Below are positions 16,317 through 26,808 of a DNA stretch of 64,000 bases, one piece after another. Position numbers and translations under genes: made by a program. Under the pieces are notes generated by a model. It did not search any database, had not been told where the DNA came from, and saw nothing but the letters and a program-made list of their open reading frames with translations. This DNA comes from Melastoma dodecandrum (taxonomy: Eukaryota; Streptophyta; Magnoliopsida; Myrtales; Melastomataceae): the NCBI GenBank assembly GCA_029817715.1, contig JARUPY010000091.1, positions 992,001 to 1,056,000 of the forward strand, read 5' to 3'. Within the stretch, counting starts at the first letter, position 1; every line of letters starts with the position of its first letter.

Positions 16317-19300
16317 GTGCAACGCTCCTTCACGGACCTCTTCATCCGCCGTCCCGTGCTGGCCTCGGTGGTCAGCCTGATGATCCTGCTCGTCGGTCTC
16401 GGCGCCTTCTCGAAGCTGCAGATCCGGCAATATCCCGAGCTCGAATCGACCTCGATCACCATCACGACGACCTATCCCGGCGCCAACGCCGACCTCATCA
16501 AGGGCTTCATCACGACGCCGATCGCCCAGGCGGTCTCCTCCTCCGAGGGCATCGACACGCTGGTCTCGAACTCGCAGCAGAACGTCTCGACGATCACGCT
16601 GAACCTGCGCCTCAACGCCAACGCCGACCGCGCGGTGGCCGACGTCCTCTCCAAGATCAACCAGGTCAAGTATCAGCTGCCGCGCGAATCGCAGGACCCG
16701 GTCGTCGTCAAGAAGACCGGCGACTCGACCGCGCTGATGTATCTCTCCTTCAACTCGAAGGTGCTGACGCCGCCGCAGATCACCGACTATCTGACGCGCG
16801 TGGTGCAGCCGCGGCTGCAGACGATCGACGGCGTCGCCTCGGCCGACATCCTCGGCGGCCAGACCTTCGCGATGCGGATCTGGCTCGACCCGATGAAGAT
16901 GGCGGCGCGCGGCGTCACCGCCGGCGACGTCTCGGCCGCGCTGGCGCGCAACAACTTCACCTCCGCCGCCGGCCAGGTGAAGGGCGACTTCACCCAGACC
17001 TCGATCGATGCGCAGACCTCGCTCGATTCGGCGAAGGCGTTCGCCCAGCTGATCGTCGCGAGCCGCGGCGACGCGCTGATCCGCATCGGCGACATCGCGA
17101 CGACCGAGCTCGGGCCTGAGGCCGTCGACTCGTCATCTGTGTTCGACGGCGAGAAGGCCGTATTCATCGGCATCAACGCGACGCCGACGGCCAATCCGCT
17201 CGAAGTCATCACCGCGGTGCGCAAGGAATTCCCGAGCGTCCAGGCGGATCTGCCGACCGGCATGACCGCGGCGATCGGCTATGATGCGACCAAGTTCATC
17301 CGCGCCTCCATCGCCGAGGTCGAGAAGACTTTGGCCGAGGCCGCGCTGATCGTCGTCGCGGTCATCTTCCTCTTCCTCGGCAACCTGCGCTCGACGCTGA
17401 TCCCGATCGTCACCATCCCGCTGTCGCTCGTCGGCGTGATGATCATGCTGCTGGCGCTCGGCTACTCGATCAACCTGCTTACCCTGCTCGCCATGGTCCT
17501 GGCGATCGGCCTCGTCGTCGACGACGCCATCGTCGTCGTCGAAAACATTTACCGGCATATCGAGGAAGGGTTGACGCCCTACGACGCCTCGATCAAGGGC
17601 GCGCGCGAGATCACCGGGCCGGTGATCTCGATGACCATCACGCTCGCCGCCGTCTACGCGCCGATCGGCTTCGTCTCGGGCCTCACCGGCGCGCTGTTCC
17701 GCGAGTTCGCCTTCGCGCTGGCCGGCTCCGTCGTGGTCTCCGGCGTCATTGCGCTGACGCTGTCGCCGATGATGTGCTCGAAGCTGCTGCGGCCGCCGCC
17801 GCCGGAGGGGACATTCTCCTTCGCGCGCGTGCTCGACCGCGTGTTCGACTGGTTCCGCCGCATCTACTCCTGGATGCTGGTGCGATCGCTGAACTTCCGC
17901 GCGCTGACGCTCCTGATCCTCGTCGGCGTGCTGGCGCTCACCGCCATCATGTTCCAGACGACCCCGCGCGAGCTGGCGCCGGAAGAGGACCAGGGCGTCA
18001 TCTTCGCGCTCATCAAGGCGCCGCAGTACGGCAACCTCGACTACATCGAGCGCTCGACCGCGCAGCTCGCGCAGTTCTCGGCCGAGCTCCCCGAGTTCGA
18101 CCACCTCTTCGCGATCAACGGCTACCAGGGCGTGACCTCCGGCTTCGGCGGCATCATCCTCAAGAACTGGGGCGACCGCACCCGCAGCCAGAAGGACGTG
18201 CTGCAGGCGATCTCGCCGAAGTTCGACCAGATCACCGGCGCCAAGGTCATCGGCTTCGCGCCGCCGGCCCTGCCCGGGTCGACCGGCGGCCCGCCGATCC
18301 AGTTCGTGCTGCGCTCGATCGGCGACTACAAGGACATCGCCGCGACCATGGCGAAGATCGAGACGGCCGCGCAGAAGAGCGGCCTCTTCATCTTCTCCGA
18401 TTCCGACCTCAAGTTCGACACGCCGCAGCTCGAGGTGAAGATCGACGCGGCCAAGGCCAACCGCCTCGGCCTCTCGATGCAGGAGATCGGCTCCTCGCTC
18501 GCGACCTTCCTCGGCGGCAACTACGTCAACCGCTTCAACCTCTACGGCCGCTCCTACGAGGTCATCCCGCAGGTGCCGCGCGACAATCGTTTGGTGCCGG
18601 ACTGGCTGCTGCGCTACCAGCTGCGCACCGCAGGCGGCGACCTCGTGCCGCTGTCGGCCGTGGCGAGCGTCACGCCGACGGTGCAGCCGAACAGCCTGCC
18701 GAGCTTCCAGCAGCTCAACTCGGCGACGCTGCAGGGCGTGCCTTTCCCCGGCCACACCATCGGCGAGGCGCTGGCCGTCCTGCAGCAGCAGGCGAAGGAG
18801 CTGATGCCGGAGGGCTTCACGCTCGACTACCAGGGCGAGAGCCGGCAGTTCGTGCAGGAGGGCAACACGCTCCTCTACACGTTCGTCTTCGCGCTGATCG
18901 TCATCTATCTCGTGCTCGCGGCCCAGTTCGAGAGCTTCCGCGATCCGTTCATCATCCTCATCGCGCTGCCGACCTCGATGTTCGGCGCGCTGCTGCCGCT
19001 GAACGCGCTCGGCGTGATGGGCCTGGCCTCGCTCAACATCTACTCGGAGATCGGCCTCGTCACGCTGATCGGCCTCATCTCCAAGCACGGCATCCTGATG
19101 GTCGAGTTCGCCAACCGGCTGCAGGAGGAGGGTCTCAGCCGTCGCGCGGCGATCGAGCAGGCCGCCGCCGTGCGCCTGCGGCCGATCCTGATGACGACGG
19201 CGGCGATGGTCGTCGCGATGGTCCCGCTGATGGTCGCCGAGGGCGCCGGCGCGCGCAGCCGCTTCGCGATCGGCATCGTCATCGCCTTCGGCATGTCGAT

Positions 19301-19430
19301 CGGGACGATGTTCACCCTGTTCGTGACCCCCGCCGTCTACACGCTCGTCGCCCGCGATCGCTCGCGGGACCGCGTCGCCGCCGAGACGCGGGCGCCGGTG
19401 CGGCTCGCCACGCGCGCCGCCGCCGAATAG
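16317..19430 (+). CDS. RND family multidrug efflux permease
   Basis: A 1037-residue inner-membrane proton-driven pump starting at GTG 16317. It begins FTDLFIRRPVLASVVSLMILL and has the twelve-TM, two-porter-domain layout of hydrophobe/amphiphile RND pumps. The TM4 proton-relay motif GLVVDDAIVVVENI carries the two Asp residues, and GLISKHGILMVEFAN lies in TM10-11. Three bases separate it from the adaptor gene, a standard pair. Substrates cannot be predicted. A GC-rich inverted repeat around the stop, without a T run, may help termination against the convergent gene. Confidence 0.95.
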   Translation: MQRSFTDLFIRRPVLASVVSLMILLVGLGAFSKLQIRQYPELESTSITITTTYPGANADLIKGFITTPIAQAVSSSEGIDTLVSNSQQNVSTITLNLRLNANADRAVADVLSKINQVKYQLPRESQDPVVVKKTGDSTALMYLSFNSKVLTPPQITDYLTRVVQPRLQTIDGVASADILGGQTFAMRIWLDPMKMAARGVTAGDVSAALARNNFTSAAGQVKGDFTQTSIDAQTSLDSAKAFAQLIVASRGDALIRIGDIATTELGPEAVDSSSVFDGEKAVFIGINATPTANPLEVITAVRKEFPSVQADLPTGMTAAIGYDATKFIRASIAEVEKTLAEAALIVVAVIFLFLGNLRSTLIPIVTIPLSLVGVMIMLLALGYSINLLTLLAMVLAIGLVVDDAIVVVENIYRHIEEGLTPYDASIKGAREITGPVISMTITLAAVYAPIGFVSGLTGALFREFAFALAGSVVVSGVIALTLSPMMCSKLLRPPPPEGTFSFARVLDRVFDWFRRIYSWMLVRSLNFRALTLLILVGVLALTAIMFQTTPRELAPEEDQGVIFALIKAPQYGNLDYIERSTAQLAQFSAELPEFDHLFAINGYQGVTSGFGGIILKNWGDRTRSQKDVLQAISPKFDQITGAKVIGFAPPALPGSTGGPPIQFVLRSIGDYKDIAATMAKIETAAQKSGLFIFSDSDLKFDTPQLEVKIDAAKANRLGLSMQEIGSSLATFLGGNYVNRFNLYGRSYEVIPQVPRDNRLVPDWLLRYQLRTAGGDLVPLSAVASVTPTVQPNSLPSFQQLNSATLQGVPFPGHTIGEALAVLQQQAKELMPEGFTLDYQGESRQFVQEGNTLLYTFVFALIVIYLVLAAQFESFRDPFIILIALPTSMFGALLPLNALGVMGLASLNIYSEIGLVTLIGLISKHGILMVEFANRLQEEGLSRRAAIEQAAAVRLRPILMTTAAMVVAMVPLMVAEGAGARSRFAIGIVIAFGMSIGTMFTLFVTPAVYTLVARDRSRDRVAAETRAPVRLATRAAAE

Positions 19431-19448
19431 CGGCGGCTGCCGGCGGAT

Positions 19449-20669
19449 CTAGTTCGCGGCCTCGTCGCCGGCCATCTCGCGCCAGAGCAGGATCAGCGCC
19501 GCCATGACGGCCGGCCCGACGAAGAGGCCGAGCAGGCCGAAGGTCTCGACGCCGCCGAGGATGCCGAGCAGCACCCAGATGAACGGCAGCCGCGTCGTGC
19601 CGCCGATCAGCGACGGCCGCACGAAATGGTCGGCCGAGAAGGTCGTGAGGAAGCCTGCGCCGAGGATGACGACCGCAGGTATCGTCTTGCCGGCGGCGAG
19701 CACGGCGCCGGCCGCAAGGACGATCGCGATGGCGGCGGCAAACGGGATCATCGCCGCGACCGCGGTGAAGGCGCCGAACAGGATGGGATGCGGCACGCCG
19801 GCGAAGAAATAGACGACGCCGAGCACCACGCCCTCGCCGAGCCCGACGAGCACGAGCCCGTTCACCGTGCCGTGGATCGACGAGCTGACCTGCCGCCCGA
19901 TGCGCTCGCCGCGCGGGCCGAAAATGCGGTGCGAAGCGGCGCGTGCCTGCTCGACGACGGCGTGTCCCTCCTTGAACAGGAAGAACAGCGCCAGCAGCGC
20001 GAAGCCGAACAGGACGACGCGATGGACCGCGTCGCGGCCGACGTTCTTGCCGAGCTCGCGGTTCGAGGCGGTGTCGACCTTCTCGGCGAGATCCTTGGCC
20101 CAGCCGGAATGCGCGAGGTTCTCGTTCCGCCAGTTGCTGACGGGCTGCGCGATCTTCTCCGGCAGCTTGTTCACGGCGTCGGGCACGGGAATGCCGTTCG
20201 CCTCGGCTTGCTTGTAGGTGTCGAGCACGGTGTGCGCCTCGCGCGCCGCCTCGACGCCGAGAAGCACGAAGGGCACGACGAAGATGAGCGCCACCATCGC
20301 CGTGAAGAGAAGCGGCAGCACCTCGCCGCGCATCTTCGGCCCGACGCGCGCCGCCGCGCGCTCGAACAGCGGCCACAGCGCGATCGCCAGCACCACCGCC
20401 CAGACGAGCGCGCGCATGTAGTTCGAGAGCATGTAGACGCCGACGCCGAAGAGCGCGGCCGAGAGCGCGATGCGCGCGGCGAGATGCCAGTTGGCGAGAT
20501 CGTCGGGTGCTGGCTTCGGCAGGTCCGCGACCGGAACCGGCTTGGCGCCGGCGCCGCCCTCCGGCGCGCGCGCCGCGGCGTCGCGGTGTCCCCCAAACAG
20601 AGCCCCGAACATCCCTGCCACCTTGCTCATCCCGCTGCTCGTCCCGAAGGCCTGTCTTTGCGTCGTCAT
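19449..20669 (-). CDS. AI-2E family transporter
   Basis: A 406-residue membrane protein. A hydrophilic leader of about 60 residues is followed by TM pairs (LSAALFGVGVYML, ALVWAVVLAIALWPLFERA). A soluble loop and the family core come next: EGHAVVEQARAASHRIFGPRGERIGRQ, then GTVNGLVLVGLGEGVVLGVVY and the terminal TM set. The family was named for autoinducer-2 export, but members also move other solutes or Na+/H+. It lies 36 bases after the GH3 gene on the same strand and may be co-transcribed with it. Confidence 0.87.
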   Translation of the reverse strand: MTTQRQAFGTSSGMSKVAGMFGALFGGHRDAAARAPEGGAGAKPVPVADLPKPAPDDLANWHLAARIALSAALFGVGVYMLSNYMRALVWAVVLAIALWPLFERAAARVGPKMRGEVLPLLFTAMVALIFVVPFVLLGVEAAREAHTVLDTYKQAEANGIPVPDAVNKLPEKIAQPVSNWRNENLAHSGWAKDLAEKVDTASNRELGKNVGRDAVHRVVLFGFALLALFFLFKEGHAVVEQARAASHRIFGPRGERIGRQVSSSIHGTVNGLVLVGLGEGVVLGVVYFFAGVPHPILFGAFTAVAAMIPFAAAIAIVLAAGAVLAAGKTIPAVVILGAGFLTTFSADHFVRPSLIGGTTRLPFIWVLLGILGGVETFGLLGLFVGPAVMAALILLWREMAGDEAAN

Positions 20670-20705
20670 ACAGGAATCGACGGCGACGGGAAGCGAGGCA
20701 GCGGA

Positions 20706-22922
20706 CTAGGGCGCCAGGCTCTGCGCCGCGAGCGTGACGGTCGCCAGGGGGCCGTCGGCGAGCGCATCCGGTCGCGCAGAGACCAGGTAGCGCCCCGGCG
20801 CGATGACCCAGCGCTTCGTCGCCTCGTCGAAGCTGGCGAGCAGGCGCGGATCGATCGTCATCTCGACCCGCTGCCGCTCGCCGGGCGCCAGCGTCACGCG
20901 CGCGAAGGCGGCGAGGCGCCGCACGAAGCGGTGGTCCTCGCTCTCGACGTAGATCTGCGGCGTGTCGGTGCCCGCGCGCGGGCCGATGTTCGCGACCTCG
21001 AGCGAGGCGACGACGCGGCCGCCCTCGGACGTCACCGCGAGACCCGTCTCCGCAAAGCGCGTGTAGCTGAGGCCGAAGCCGAACGGGAACAGCGGCGTCA
21101 GGTGCTGCCGCAGATCCCATTTGTAGCCGATGTCGGCGCCTTCGATGCCGTAGTCGACGTCGAAGCGCGGCTTGTAGGGCGCGCCTGGGCTGCCCTGCGT
21201 CGACTTCAGATCGTGCGCTGCGGGGCGCGGCAGCTGCCCGACGTCCTGCGGAAAGGTCATCGGCAGGCGCCCCGACGGATCGACCCGGCCGAACAATATG
21301 TCCGCGATCGCCTCTCCGCCGCGCGCGCCGGGATACCAGGCCTCGACGATGCCGGCGACCTTGTCGCGCCACGGCATCGCGACGGGGTCGCCGGTCTCGA
21401 GCACGACGACCGTGTGCGGATTGGCGGCCGCGACCCCCGCGATCATCGCGTCCTGCGCGGCGGGCAGCGTCATGTCCGCCGCATCGTAGGATTCCGCGTC
21501 CCATTGCTCGGCGAAGACGACGACGGCATCGGCGCCCTTCGCCGCCGCGGCGGCCGCGGCATGATCGTCGCCGGCGACGAACTGCACGTCTGCTTGCGGG
21601 GCGAGGGCGCGGATGGCGGCCAGCGGCGGCGAAGGCAGGTAGAACTTCAGCCCGCTCGTGACGCCGATCGCCTGCTCCTTGACGAGCGAGAAGGCGCCCT
21701 TCGGCGTGACCTGCGAGGATCCCCCGCCCGACAGCACGCCGCGATCCGCATGCGCGCCGATGACGACGATCCGGCGCAGGTCCCGCGGCAGCGGCAGCGC
21801 GCCTCCCTCGTTGCGCAGAAGCACGATGCCGTTTTCTGCGATTGTCCGGGCAATGCCGGCATCGGCCTCGAGATCGCCCGGGCGGGTAAGCCGCGGCGGG
21901 TCGTCGACGATGCCGCTTGCGAAGGCCGAGCGGAGCTGGCGCACCACCATGTCGTCGACGCGCGCCTGCGGGACCTCGTTGCGCGCCACCGCCGCCGCGA
22001 GCGGCGCGCCGAAGTAGGTTTCGTCGTCGAACTCCTCGCCCGACTCCTGATCGAGCCCGGCGAGGGCCGCCGGAACCGTCGCATGCACGGCGCCCCAGTC
22101 CGACATGACCCAGCCGGGGTAGTGCCAATCCGACTTCAGGATCGAGAGCAACGCGGCGTTCTGCGAGGCGTAGGTGCCGTTGACGCGATTGTAGCTCGTC
22201 ATCACCGCGCCGGGATGGCCGATCTCCAGCGCCAGCTCGAAGGCGAGCAGGTCCGACTCGCGCGCGGCGCGGTCACCGAGATCGGCGCTCAGCACGATGC
22301 GGCCGGTCTCCTGGTCGTTCAGCGCGAAATGCTTGGCGGTCGAGACCACGCCGCGACTCTGCACCCCGGCAATCGTTTCGCCGACCATCCGGCCCGTCAG
22401 CAGCGGATCCTCGCCGATGTACTCGAAGTTGCGGCCGCCGCGCGGGTCCCGCGTGAGGTTGGCGCCCCCGGCGAGCAGGACGTTGAAGCCCGCCGCGCGC
22501 GCCTCGCCGCCGATCATCGCGCCGCCGGCCCGCGCGAGGGCGGGATCGAAGGTCGCGCCGAGCGCCAGGCTCGACGGAAGCGCCGTCACCTCGTTCAGCC
22601 GATCGATCGCGCCGGGATTGGCGACGCCGAGCCCGGCGTCGCTCTCCTGCAGCGGCGGAATGCCGAGCCGCGGGATGCCGGGCGCAAAGCCGGCCGAGCC
22701 GATCGCGTCCGCCGCCTTGCGTCCGTGCACCGGCTGCAGGCCGTAGCGGGCATGCACGAGGGCCAGCTTCTCGTCCTGCGTCATCGCCTGGAGCGCGGCC
22801 TGCGCCCGGACATCGGGGGCCACCGTCGGATCGCGCCAGCGATCGTCGAACGAGACGACGGAGGCCGACGTGGTGGCGAGGCCGAGGGCAGCGAGCAGCA
22901 AAGAGGCAGGACGCAGGCGCAC
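20706..22922 (-). CDS. Glycoside hydrolase family 3 (beta-glucosidase-like), exported
   Basis: A 738-residue GH3 enzyme with a Sec signal peptide (MRLRPASLLLAALGLATTSA). The catalytic nucleophile is Asp275 in GWVMSDWGAVH, and KHFALNDQE and NLTRDPRGGRNFEYIGEDP are classic GH3 substrate-site motifs. A second alpha/beta domain (about 355-560) and a C-terminal fibronectin-III-like domain (about 630-730) complete the usual architecture. It should release beta-linked glucose or xylose from oligosaccharides in the periplasm. It lies 56 bases after the HlyD-like gene. Confidence 0.92.
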   Translation of the reverse strand: MRLRPASLLLAALGLATTSASVVSFDDRWRDPTVAPDVRAQAALQAMTQDEKLALVHARYGLQPVHGRKAADAIGSAGFAPGIPRLGIPPLQESDAGLGVANPGAIDRLNEVTALPSSLALGATFDPALARAGGAMIGGEARAAGFNVLLAGGANLTRDPRGGRNFEYIGEDPLLTGRMVGETIAGVQSRGVVSTAKHFALNDQETGRIVLSADLGDRAARESDLLAFELALEIGHPGAVMTSYNRVNGTYASQNAALLSILKSDWHYPGWVMSDWGAVHATVPAALAGLDQESGEEFDDETYFGAPLAAAVARNEVPQARVDDMVVRQLRSAFASGIVDDPPRLTRPGDLEADAGIARTIAENGIVLLRNEGGALPLPRDLRRIVVIGAHADRGVLSGGGSSQVTPKGAFSLVKEQAIGVTSGLKFYLPSPPLAAIRALAPQADVQFVAGDDHAAAAAAAKGADAVVVFAEQWDAESYDAADMTLPAAQDAMIAGVAAANPHTVVVLETGDPVAMPWRDKVAGIVEAWYPGARGGEAIADILFGRVDPSGRLPMTFPQDVGQLPRPAAHDLKSTQGSPGAPYKPRFDVDYGIEGADIGYKWDLRQHLTPLFPFGFGLSYTRFAETGLAVTSEGGRVVASLEVANIGPRAGTDTPQIYVESEDHRFVRRLAAFARVTLAPGERQRVEMTIDPRLLASFDEATKRWVIAPGRYLVSARPDALADGPLATVTLAAQSLAP

Positions 22923-22978
22923 GGCGCAGTTCTAGAGCTTCGGCTTGGCCGTCGCCAACCCCGGCGGGCGGCGCGCGC

Positions 22979-24652
22979 CTAACGCTCGTGCGCGGCGGTC
23001 GAGAACAAGGCCTCGATCGGCGACAGCACGTAGTCGATCGCCCGCAGCTTCTCGAGCTCGATCTCGACGTTGACGAGCATGCCGGGGACGAGCGGCACCT
23101 TCTTGCCTTCGACCATCATCCACGTCTGGTCGGCCCGCAGGTGCACGGGGTATTGCAGGTTGCCGGTCTTGTCGGCGGCCGAGGTCGAGCCGTAGGCGCC
23201 GTCGAGAGAGGCGTCCTGCACGGTCGACTTGACCCCCTGCAGCTTCGAGGAATCGTTGGCGACGTCCGTCACCGTCGCGTTGATCGAGCCGAAGATGTTG
23301 TAGGTGAACGCGTCGACCTTCACCGTCGCCTTGTCGCCCTTGCGGATGAAGCCGACGTCCGCGTTCGGCACGTAGGCCTCGATCTCGAGCGGCTGCCCGC
23401 TCGGCACGATCTGCAAGAGCTGCTGCCCCGGCCGCACGACCTGCCCGATCGTCGTCACGGCGCTCGCATGGACGACCCCGGCGACGGGGGCGCGCAGCGT
23501 CATGTTGGCGAGCGTCACGTCGGCGCGCACGAGCTGCTGCGCCAGGTCGACGATGACCTGCTCGTCGTCCGAGATCTCCTGCGTGTGCTTTGCGACGAAC
23601 ACCTCGCGCGCATGCGCGATCTGGCTGTCGATGACGAGGATCGCCTGCTTGGCGTTCTCCAGGCTGCCCTCGTAGCTCGTCTGCATCACCTGCTGGCTGT
23701 CGAGCGTCGCCTTCATGTCGAGGTATTTCGCCTGGCTGTTGAAGCCGCTCTTCATCAGCGTCTCGATCATCGTCAGGTTTTCCTGCGTGATCGCGACCAG
23801 CGCCTTCTGCGCTGCGATGTCCTTCGAGAACTTGTCGCGCTCGGCCTCTCGCGCCGTCTTCTGCGCACGGAACGTGGCGATCTGCGCCGCGAGATTGGCC
23901 AGCTCGGCGCGGGCCACGGCCTCCTCGCGCGCGCGCACGTTCGCCGGGACGCCGGACGACCAGGCGATCTTCGTCGTCGGGTCGACGGTGTCGAGGCGCG
24001 CCGCGGCGATCTCGACCTGCGCACGCACCACCTCGGCACGCGCGTCGGTGAGCTTGTCGGCGATGATCGTGCGCGCGGCCTCGGCGTCGGTCGGATCGAG
24101 CTCGACGAGCGGCTGGCCTTGCGTCACCGCATCGCCGTTGGAGACGAGGATCTTCTGGACCTTGCCCTTGGACAGGCCCTCGACGACCTTGGTGCGGCCG
24201 AGCATCTGCACCTTGCCGGGAGCCGACGTGTAGGTCGAGATGTGGCCGAACATCGCCCACGCGAGCGCGCAGAGGAAGAGCACGCCCAGCGTCAGCAGCA
24301 CCAGGCCGTGGATCGGCGAGCGCGGATGCTCGTCGAGCTGGAGCCGTGCCGGATGGAACTCGGCGTCGTTGCGTATGCCGAAGACGGAGATCCGCGTCCG
24401 CGGCAGCGGAGCACGCCGCGAGGGCGGCGCCGGCACCAGCTCGCTCGGCGTCCGCGGCCGCCGCGCCGGCAGCTGGCGCGGCGCCTGCCGCATCGCCGGC
24501 CCCGGCCCCTGCTCCAACGCCCCTGGCGCGAGGCCCTGCATGCGCCGGCTGAGGGCGCCGCCCTCGCCGCGCATCGCGGCGCGACGGCCGCCGCCGCCCC
24601 GGCGCGCCGGCATGTTGCGATCGTCGCCGTCGTCGTCGCGCCGGTCGCTCAT
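22979..24652 (-). CDS. Type I secretion membrane-fusion protein (HlyD family) 1
   Basis: A 557-residue adaptor starting at ATG 24652, overlapping the ABC gene stop by four bases (ATGA). The first 110 residues are cytoplasmic and unusually Arg/Gly/Pro-rich (MPARRGGGGRRAAMRGEGG). One TM helix follows at about 116-136, then lipoyl halves (GKVQKILVSNGDAVTQGQPLVELD; LRAPVAGVVHASAVTTIGQVV) and long coiled coils. The final segment LEKLRAIDYVLSPIEALF is typical of HlyD-type adaptors for type I secretion. The long basic N-terminus is longer than usual. Confidence 0.9.
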   Translation of the reverse strand: MSDRRDDDGDDRNMPARRGGGGRRAAMRGEGGALSRRMQGLAPGALEQGPGPAMRQAPRQLPARRPRTPSELVPAPPSRRAPLPRTRISVFGIRNDAEFHPARLQLDEHPRSPIHGLVLLTLGVLFLCALAWAMFGHISTYTSAPGKVQMLGRTKVVEGLSKGKVQKILVSNGDAVTQGQPLVELDPTDAEAARTIIADKLTDARAEVVRAQVEIAAARLDTVDPTTKIAWSSGVPANVRAREEAVARAELANLAAQIATFRAQKTAREAERDKFSKDIAAQKALVAITQENLTMIETLMKSGFNSQAKYLDMKATLDSQQVMQTSYEGSLENAKQAILVIDSQIAHAREVFVAKHTQEISDDEQVIVDLAQQLVRADVTLANMTLRAPVAGVVHASAVTTIGQVVRPGQQLLQIVPSGQPLEIEAYVPNADVGFIRKGDKATVKVDAFTYNIFGSINATVTDVANDSSKLQGVKSTVQDASLDGAYGSTSAADKTGNLQYPVHLRADQTWMMVEGKKVPLVPGMLVNVEIELEKLRAIDYVLSPIEALFSTAAHER

Positions 24653-26808
24653 GCGGTCAGATGCTCGTTCTGCAGCGACCACAGGTGCGCGTAGAGGCCG
24701 CCGCGGCGGCGCAGCAACTGGTCGTGCGTGCCGACCTCGACGATCTCGCCGTCGACCATGCCGACGATGCGGTCGCAATCGCGCACGGCCGCGAGCCGGT
24801 GCGCGATGATGACGACGGTGCGATCCTGCACGATCGCCTTCATGTTGGCGCGGATGATGCGCTCGCTCTCGTAGTCGAGCGCGCTGGTCGCCTCGTCGAG
24901 GATGAGCACGCGCGGGTTGGTGGCGAGCGCGCGGGCGATCGCCAGGCGCTGGCGTTGGCCGCCGGAGAGGTTGGCGCCCCGCTCCTCGATCTTGGTGTCG
25001 TAGCCCTGCGGCATCTTCGACACGAATTCGTCGGCGCCCGCGAGACGCGCCACGCGGATCACCTGCGCGCGCGGCATCTCCGGCCGCGCCATGGCGATGT
25101 TGTCGTGCACGGACTGGTTGAACAGGAAGTTCTCCTGCAGGACGACGCCGAGCTGACGGCGCAGCCAGGCCGGGTCCGCCTGCGAGATGTCGATGTCGTC
25201 GACCAGCACGTCGCCCGAGGTCGGCATGTGGAAGCGCTGCAGCAGCTTGGTCAGCGTCGACTTGCCCGACCCGGACGGGCCGACGATGCCGATCACCTCC
25301 CCGGGCTCGATCTCGAGATTGATGCCGCGCAGCACGGCGGGCAGCTCGGGCTTGTAGCGGAAGGTGACGTTGTTGAAGGCGATGTGGCCGCGGATCTCCG
25401 CTCCCGCGAGGGTCGCGACGTCGCGGCGTTCGACCTCGGCATCGAAGATGTCGGCGACGTGCTCGATCGAGATCTGCACCTCCTGGAAGTCCTGGTAGAG
25501 CTGGGAGATGCGCATGATCGGCTTGGCGATCAGCCGCGAGATCATCTTGAAGGCGATGAGGCCGCCGACGGTGAGCGTGCCGGAGATGACCTGGAGCACG
25601 CCGAGGAAGAGGATGATCGCCGACGTGACCTTGGTCACGAACTTCACGGTCGTCCCGGCCCCGACGCCCAGCATCTTCGAATCGAAGCTGGTGCGCGCGA
25701 AGATGGCGAGCATCTCTTCCCATTTGCGCTCGAAGAGCGGCTCGACCGCCGCCGACTTCACGGTCTGGATGCCGACGACGCTCTCCACCATGAGCTTCTG
25801 GCCCGCCGCCCACGCGCGGAAGCGCGCCTTCGCGTGTCGCCGCAGCATCGGCCGGATGAAGAAGCCGATCACGACGTAGACCGGCAGCGACGCCAGGACG
25901 ACGAGGGTGAGCGTCTTCGAGTAGAAGAACAGCACGGCGAAGTAGATGAAGATGAACAGCAGGTCGATGATCGTCAGCATCGCCTGCCCGGTCAGGAAGG
26001 CGCGGATCGAGCGCAGCTCGCGGGCGCGGGTGACGATGACGCCGGCGGCCCGGCTCTCGAAGTACGAGATCGGCAGGTGCAGGAGGTGCGAATAGAGCTT
26101 GGCGCCGAGCTCGACGTCGATGCGGTTCGCCGTGTGCTGCAGGAGATACTGGCGCAGATACGACAGCACCCAGGAGAACAGTGCGAGCAGCAGCAGGCCG
26201 AGCGTGATCACGATCAGCGTCGAGTAGCTCTTGTGCGGCAGCACCTTGTCGACGACGAGCTGGAACATGAGCGGATAGCCCAGCGACAGCAGGTTCACGA
26301 AGAACGAGACGACGAGCAGCTCGATGATCGCGCGCTTGTATTTCTTGATGAACGGCACGAACCAGCTGACCCCGAAGGAGAGGTCCTCGGTGGCATGCGC
26401 GAAGCTCTTGCCGAGAAGCAGCACCTCGCCGCCCAGGCGGCCGTGCAGCTCCTCCAGGCTGATCTCGCTGACGCGCTTCTCGACCGGGTCCTGGACCTTG
26501 AAGAGATTGCCCTTCGTCTCGCCGCGGAAGACGTGCCAGGTCCCGTCGGAGAGCTTGATCATCGCCGGCGTCGGGATGGTGCGCAGCTTCTGCTCGGTCG
26601 GCTCGCTGAGGAGACGGGCGCGAATGCCGATCATCTTGGCCGCGCGCATCAGGTCGGCGGTCGAGGGGTTGCCGCGGCTCTGCCCCATCTGGTGGTTCAG
26701 CTGCTGCGCCGTGACGTGGTAGCCCATGGTCTTGGCGACCGTCGCCAGGGCCTTGTAGCCGCCGCTGAAGACCGGCGGATCGTCCGGGGAGGCTTCGGAT
26801 CGGGTCAT
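24649..26808 (-). CDS. Type I secretion ABC transporter with C39-like domain (HlyB/RtxB type)
   Basis: A 719-residue exporter starting at ATG 26808. Residues about 10-140 form a C39-peptidase-like domain, but where true peptidases have the catalytic Cys the sequence is GGYKALATVAKTMG. It is therefore a non-cleaving docking domain, as in HlyB. A six-TM ABC core follows, then the nucleotide-binding domain: Walker A GPSGSGKST (about 510), LSGGQRQRLAIARAL, and VLILDEATSALD. It should export a protein with a C-terminal signal. HlyD-type gene 1 is coupled downstream; an outer-membrane channel is not in the window. Confidence 0.93.
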   Translation of the reverse strand: MTRSEASPDDPPVFSGGYKALATVAKTMGYHVTAQQLNHQMGQSRGNPSTADLMRAAKMIGIRARLLSEPTEQKLRTIPTPAMIKLSDGTWHVFRGETKGNLFKVQDPVEKRVSEISLEELHGRLGGEVLLLGKSFAHATEDLSFGVSWFVPFIKKYKRAIIELLVVSFFVNLLSLGYPLMFQLVVDKVLPHKSYSTLIVITLGLLLLALFSWVLSYLRQYLLQHTANRIDVELGAKLYSHLLHLPISYFESRAAGVIVTRARELRSIRAFLTGQAMLTIIDLLFIFIYFAVLFFYSKTLTLVVLASLPVYVVIGFFIRPMLRRHAKARFRAWAAGQKLMVESVVGIQTVKSAAVEPLFERKWEEMLAIFARTSFDSKMLGVGAGTTVKFVTKVTSAIILFLGVLQVISGTLTVGGLIAFKMISRLIAKPIMRISQLYQDFQEVQISIEHVADIFDAEVERRDVATLAGAEIRGHIAFNNVTFRYKPELPAVLRGINLEIEPGEVIGIVGPSGSGKSTLTKLLQRFHMPTSGDVLVDDIDISQADPAWLRRQLGVVLQENFLFNQSVHDNIAMARPEMPRAQVIRVARLAGADEFVSKMPQGYDTKIEERGANLSGGQRQRLAIARALATNPRVLILDEATSALDYESERIIRANMKAIVQDRTVVIIAHRLAAVRDCDRIVGMVDGEIVEVGTHDQLLRRRGGLYAHLWSLQNEHLTA

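Noticed and set aside
19418..19437. GCCGCCG/CGGCGGC inverted repeat at the end of the RND pump gene
   Set aside because: It lies partly in coding sequence, has no T run, and such GC-only repeats are common here; mentioned only in the pump entry.
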